DNA from: Thermomicrobiales bacterium
GTDB taxonomy: Bacteria > Chloroflexota > Chloroflexia > Thermomicrobiales > UBA6265
DNA length: 54,959 bases
NCBI GenBank assembly: GCA_030447415.1
Contig: JAUJOZ010000026.1
Span: 5,922-60,880 of the forward strand
Direction of reading: 5' to 3'
The position numbers and the translations under genes were made by a program. The notes below the pieces were generated by a model. The model worked only from the letters and a program-made list of their open reading frames with translations, made no database searches and had not been told where the DNA came from. Numbering within the stretch: position 1 is the stretch's first letter; every line of letters starts with the position of its first letter. This document shows positions 52,232 through 54,959 of this stretch, in pieces.

Positions 52232-53017
52232 ATGTACGGCGCGCGCGGCCGCATCGGCCTGATCACCCTGGCGACCGATACGAGCGTGCTGCCCGAGCAT
52301 GCGCGGCTCATGCCCGACGGCGTCGCCGTCTACCCCGCGCCGATCACGCTGCCGCGGGGCGAGGTGAGCGCGACCGCGCTCGCCGAGATGCTGGCCGGCG
52401 ACGAGCTGGAAGCGGCGGCGGCGCGGCTGGCCTGGGCGGGCGTCGACGTCGTCGTCTTCGCCTGCACCACCGGCAGCCTGGTCCACGGCCCGGGGTGGGA
52501 CCGGACGCTGATCCGCCGGATCGAGGCGGCGAGCGGTGTCCCGGCGACTACCACCGCCACCGCCGTCCTCGCCGCCCTGACCGCCGTCGGCGCAACCCGG
52601 CTGGCGGTGGCGACGCCCTACGTCGTGGAGCTGAACGCGGCCGAGGAGCGCTTCCTCGCGGCCGGCGGCTTCCCGGTCGCCGCCATCGCTGGGCTCGGTT
52701 GCCGCACCGACGCCGAGATCGGCCGCCTCGGCCCAGCCGACGCGGCGTCGCTGGTGCGGCGCGTCGACACTCCGGCGGCCGACGCGATCTTCGTCAGCTG
52801 CACCAACTTCCACGCCCTCGAGGTCGTCGCGGAGCTGGAGGCGGCCCACGGCAAACCGGTCGTCACGAGCAACCAGGCCAGCGCCTGGGCCGCTCTCCGC
52901 CGCCTCGGCGTCGCCGACCCCATCCCTGGGTACGGGCGCCTGCTGCTGGAGCCCAACGGCGACTGGCAACCGGAACACGACCCGTCGACCGCAATCGAGC
53001 AGGCGGTGAACGCATGA
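52232..53017 (+). CDS. Maleate isomerase / arylmalonate decarboxylase-like (Asp/Glu racemase superfamily)
   Basis: This 261-residue protein starts behind GGAGG. It has the two-domain racemase-superfamily fold with a Cys in each half: Cys78 in VVFACTTGSLVHG and Cys190 in IFVSCTNFHALEVV. GYGRLLLE follows near the C-terminus, as in maleate cis-trans isomerases. It probably isomerises or decarboxylates a small diacid in the cytosol; the substrate is not certain. Its TGA overlaps the ATG of the tandem GNAT gene (ATGA), so both are likely made together. A palindromic site upstream suggests regulation. Confidence 0.85.
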   Translation: MYGARGRIGLITLATDTSVLPEHARLMPDGVAVYPAPITLPRGEVSATALAEMLAGDELEAAAARLAWAGVDVVVFACTTGSLVHGPGWDRTLIRRIEAASGVPATTTATAVLAALTAVGATRLAVATPYVVELNAAEERFLAAGGFPVAAIAGLGCRTDAEIGRLGPADAASLVRRVDTPAADAIFVSCTNFHALEVVAELEAAHGKPVVTSNQASAWAALRRLGVADPIPGYGRLLLEPNGDWQPEHDPSTAIEQAVNA

Positions 53018-54240
53018 CCGAAACGGAAATGCCAACGGACGCAAAACGGGGGAGCGCCGGCCAGACCTTCCTGGTCGGGGAGACGCTTTACCTGCGCGGG
53101 TTGGAGCTGCCGGACGCCAAGCGGCCCGCCGCCTGGCGCGACTCCCCCTTCCCGATCCCTGTCGAACGCGCCGAGGAGATCCTCAAGAAGGAGACGCCGG
53201 CGGAGGCCGAGCGCCGCACGACCCGCCTCGTCGCCTGCCGCATCGCCGACGACGAGCCGGTCGGCGCCGTGACCTACGAGATCTCCGGTTGGCGAACGAC
53301 CCAGGTGCGCGTCCGGGCCGACCGGGCGCTCAGCGCGGCCACCGCGGCCGTCGTCAAGGCGGAACTGCTTCGGCTCGTCATCCCTTGGCTGCTCATGGAA
53401 CGCTACCTGATGGTCGTCTGGGCCGAGGTCGAAGGTGGCGAGCCGCCGGTCGCGGCGGCACTGGAGGCGGTGGGCATGCGCCCCGCGGCTCGGCTGCGAC
53501 AGGCAGTCTGGCGCGACGGCGCCCGGCACGACGGATTCTGGTACGAGGCGCTCCACCCGGCCTGGGTGGAACGCCTGGGCGACCCCCGGGCCGCAATGCC
53601 CGGGGTTGACCCCGGCGCGCCGCCGCCGACCCCGGCACCGCGGCGTCCGGCGGCATCCCTTACCGCTTCGGACCCGCTGCCGCCCAACGTTGTCATGGTT
53701 GGCGAGCGGGTCTATCTCCGCGCGCTCGAACCCGAGGACGGAGAGCAGATCGGCCGCTGGTCGCGGCAGGAGACGGAAACGTTCTTCGACAACGGGCGGG
53801 CGATCCGCAGCCCGGTGATCGTCGCCCACTTCGCGCGGAAGCAATCGGAGGAGGACCCGCCCGAGAACAGCGAGTTCGCCGTCGTGCTGCGGGAAGGGAA
53901 CGAGCTGATCGGCGACGTCGGCCTCTACGGCATCGACTGGGTCAACCGCACGGCCGAAACCGGGAGCTACCTCTATCGCGCGGAGCGCCGAAGCGGCGGG
54001 CTGGGATCGGAAGCCAAGCACCTGCTGCTCGCGTACGCCTTTGAGCGGCTGGGTCTGCACATGGTTCGATCCTTCGTCTGGGGACCGAACACGCGCTCCG
54101 CGGCGGCGCTGCGCAAGCAGGGCTACCGTGACGCCGGCCGCCTCTGCTGGACCAGCTTCCGGGGCGGCGAGCTCGCCGACGACCTCGTCTTCGACCTGCT
54201 CGCCGCCGAGTGGCGGGCCAACCAGCCAAGCAGCCAGTAG
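53014..54240 (+). CDS. Tandem GNAT-domain acetyltransferase
   Basis: This 408-residue protein starts at an ATG overlapping the previous stop. The C-terminal half (about residues 225-405) is a complete GNAT of the RimJ/RimL kind: VYLRALEPEDGEQIGRWSRQ, LIGDVGLYGIDWVNRTAETG and AAALRKQGYRDAGRLC. The N-terminal half (about 15-190) repeats the pattern (TLYLRGLELPDAKRPAAWRD) but lacks the clear acetyl-CoA loop, so it is probably a degenerate copy. A Pro/Ala linker joins them. It likely acetylates an amine; coupling to the maleate-isomerase-like gene hints at a shared pathway. Confidence 0.85.
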   Translation: MTETEMPTDAKRGSAGQTFLVGETLYLRGLELPDAKRPAAWRDSPFPIPVERAEEILKKETPAEAERRTTRLVACRIADDEPVGAVTYEISGWRTTQVRVRADRALSAATAAVVKAELLRLVIPWLLMERYLMVVWAEVEGGEPPVAAALEAVGMRPAARLRQAVWRDGARHDGFWYEALHPAWVERLGDPRAAMPGVDPGAPPPTPAPRRPAASLTASDPLPPNVVMVGERVYLRALEPEDGEQIGRWSRQETETFFDNGRAIRSPVIVAHFARKQSEEDPPENSEFAVVLREGNELIGDVGLYGIDWVNRTAETGSYLYRAERRSGGLGSEAKHLLLAYAFERLGLHMVRSFVWGPNTRSAAALRKQGYRDAGRLCWTSFRGGELADDLVFDLLAAEWRANQPSSQ

Positions 54241-54258
54241 CCAGACGACAGGCGAAGA

Positions 54259-54295
54259 GAGGAGCGGCGGCCGAACACACCGGCCGCCACTCCTC
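54259..54295. terminator. Bidirectional terminator hairpin between convergent genes
   Basis: GAGGAGCGGCGGCCG and CGGCCGCCACTCCTC pair along 15 positions with one mismatch around a 7-base loop. It lies 19 bases after the GNAT stop and 29 bases after the end of the convergent SelW-like gene. Confidence 0.7.
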
Positions 54296-54323
54296 ATCTT
54301 GGCTCCTGACCGCTGGCGACTTG

Positions 54324-54584
54324 CTACTCGCCGAGCAGCGCTTCGAGCTTGCCCTCGATCTCGTTCTCCTCCGGGAAGCGACCAACTCGTTCCTTGGAAA
54401 AGATCGTCTCGTTCCTCAGGCTGACCTCAAAGACGCCGCCGCTGCTTGGCACCAGCGTCACGCCCCCGGTCAACCGCTCGTCGTGGTCGTGCAGGATGTT
54501 CTCCGCCAACCTGGCGGCACGCGAGAGATACCCTCAGGAGGTGCAGTACTCGATCCGCACCTGGGTTCCGTTGCCGTCGGCCAT
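54324..54584 (-). CDS. SelW/Rdx-family selenoprotein candidate (TGA at the CxxU position)
   Basis: From an ATG at 54584 behind AAGGAG the frame reads MADGNGTQVRIEYCTS, a TGA at 54534-54536 (codon 17), then GYLSRAARLAENILHDHDER and continues to a TAG at 54324, 86 residues in all. The part after the TGA (LVPSSGGVFEVSLRNETIFS, then RVGRFPEENEIEGKLEALL) is a clear Rdx/SelW domain. In this family the redox motif after the first strand is CxxC or CxxU; the TGA falls exactly on the second position. A hairpin with GGU in its loop begins 16 bases after the TGA. The simplest reading is selenocysteine; a Cys-to-stop mutation is the alternative. The role is thiol redox in the cytosol. Confidence 0.82.
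54503..54517 (-). promoter_or_regulatory. SECIS-like hairpin after the in-frame TGA
   Basis: In the mRNA, CCGCC-AGGUU-GGCGG forms a perfect five-pair stem with a GGU in the apical loop. It begins 16 nt after the UGA. Bacterial SECIS elements, such as the fdhF one, also sit just after the UGA and present a GGU-type loop to SelB. Confidence 0.6.
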
Positions 54585-54959
54585 CGGTCGCTCCTTTCTC
54601 GGCGCACCCCGTGTGCGCCCGCATGTCGCCCAACCGGCCCGCAAGCCCGATGCCGCGCTCACCGCGGGCGTCGAGGCACACCCCTCTCGCGAGGCGCGCG
54701 CCGCCACGCCTCGGGCGACGCGCCTTGAGCCACTTGCGGCCCCGGACGGACTCGCGTCTGATGGGCTCTGGACCGCGGGGGGTTGGGGGCGTGTGTATGT
54801 GTGGCGGGGGGGGGGTCCATTTTTTTGGACCTTGGTTTGGGTTTCGGTTTATTTGTGGCGGCCTCGCCGTGGTCGGCGCCGGCGGCCGCGGGGGGGGGGG
54901 TGGGGGGGGGTCGAGCCTCGGTGGGCCTCGTTCCCCTGGGCCTGGCCCTGTGGCTGTTC
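54585..54959. other. Right-end stretch, last ~180 bases low-complexity
   Basis: No gene is supported. From about 54780 the sequence turns into long runs of G and TG-rich text with one A/T-rich hairpin (GGTCCA...TGGACC, 54814-54831). This is unlike any other part of the window and looks like a poor-quality contig end. Confidence 0.45.

Noticed and set aside
1..54959. tRNA or rRNA genes
   Set aside because: I looked for TTCGA-type T-loops with acceptor stems and for rRNA-like blocks; chance GGTTCGA matches (for example near 825, 37513 and 48833) lack a cloverleaf.

Overview
The window is very GC-rich DNA with many GTG/TTG starts, strong Shine-Dalgarno (SD) sites and tightly overlapping genes. 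Two proteins begin MDG(E/S)RFD and carry a twin-arginine leader ahead of cysteine-rich repeats. From memory this resembles Thermomicrobia/Sphaerobacter-type Chloroflexota; that placement is inference, because no rRNA or tRNA lies in the window.

Layout. 0-6 kb: an ECF sigma factor with a membrane anti-sigma factor cut by the window edge, a short-chain dehydrogenase divergent from its likely TetR repressor, and a CCA-adding enzyme. 6-10 kb: a DoxX-like membrane protein, then a TPP riboswitch ahead of a thiamine-precursor ABC ATPase and permease. 10-14.7 kb: a peptide ABC transporter (binding protein plus two permeases) behind an Lrp-type regulator. 14.9-21.1 kb: a minus-strand run cupin - panB - methyltransferase - panC - MFS - menA - menG, covering pantothenate and menaquinone synthesis with several overlapping stop/start codons. 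21.7-23.7 kb: accD-accA. 23.7-30.6 kb: an accessory region with IS30 and tyrosine-recombinase remnants, an APH(6)-like kinase, two decayed cysteine-rich exported paralogues sharing one promoter type, and a small phage-like holin module. 30.6-36.5 kb: chromate transporter, small membrane proteins, a nitroreductase with a nonsense codon, a beta-propeller protein, an FMN reductase and an arylamine N-acetyltransferase. 36.6-41.4 kb: a SufR-like regulator and a second peptide ABC operon. 41.5-54.6 kb: cytidine-deaminase-like gene, Eis-like acetyltransferase, Nudix, Clp-N protein, MerB-like lyase, tag, a class B PBP, a maleate-isomerase-like protein with a tandem GNAT protein, and a SelW-like protein.

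The most interesting item is at the right end. A SelW/Rdx-family gene has an in-frame TGA exactly at the second redox position (C-x-x-TGA). A hairpin with a GGU-containing loop starts 16 nt downstream, so it is a candidate selenoprotein.

A caution: several genes (cytidine deaminase, PBP, cysteine-rich proteins and others) read through only with single-base frameshifts, often near G or C runs, and the last 180 bases are low-complexity. Some of these breaks may be assembly errors rather than biology.
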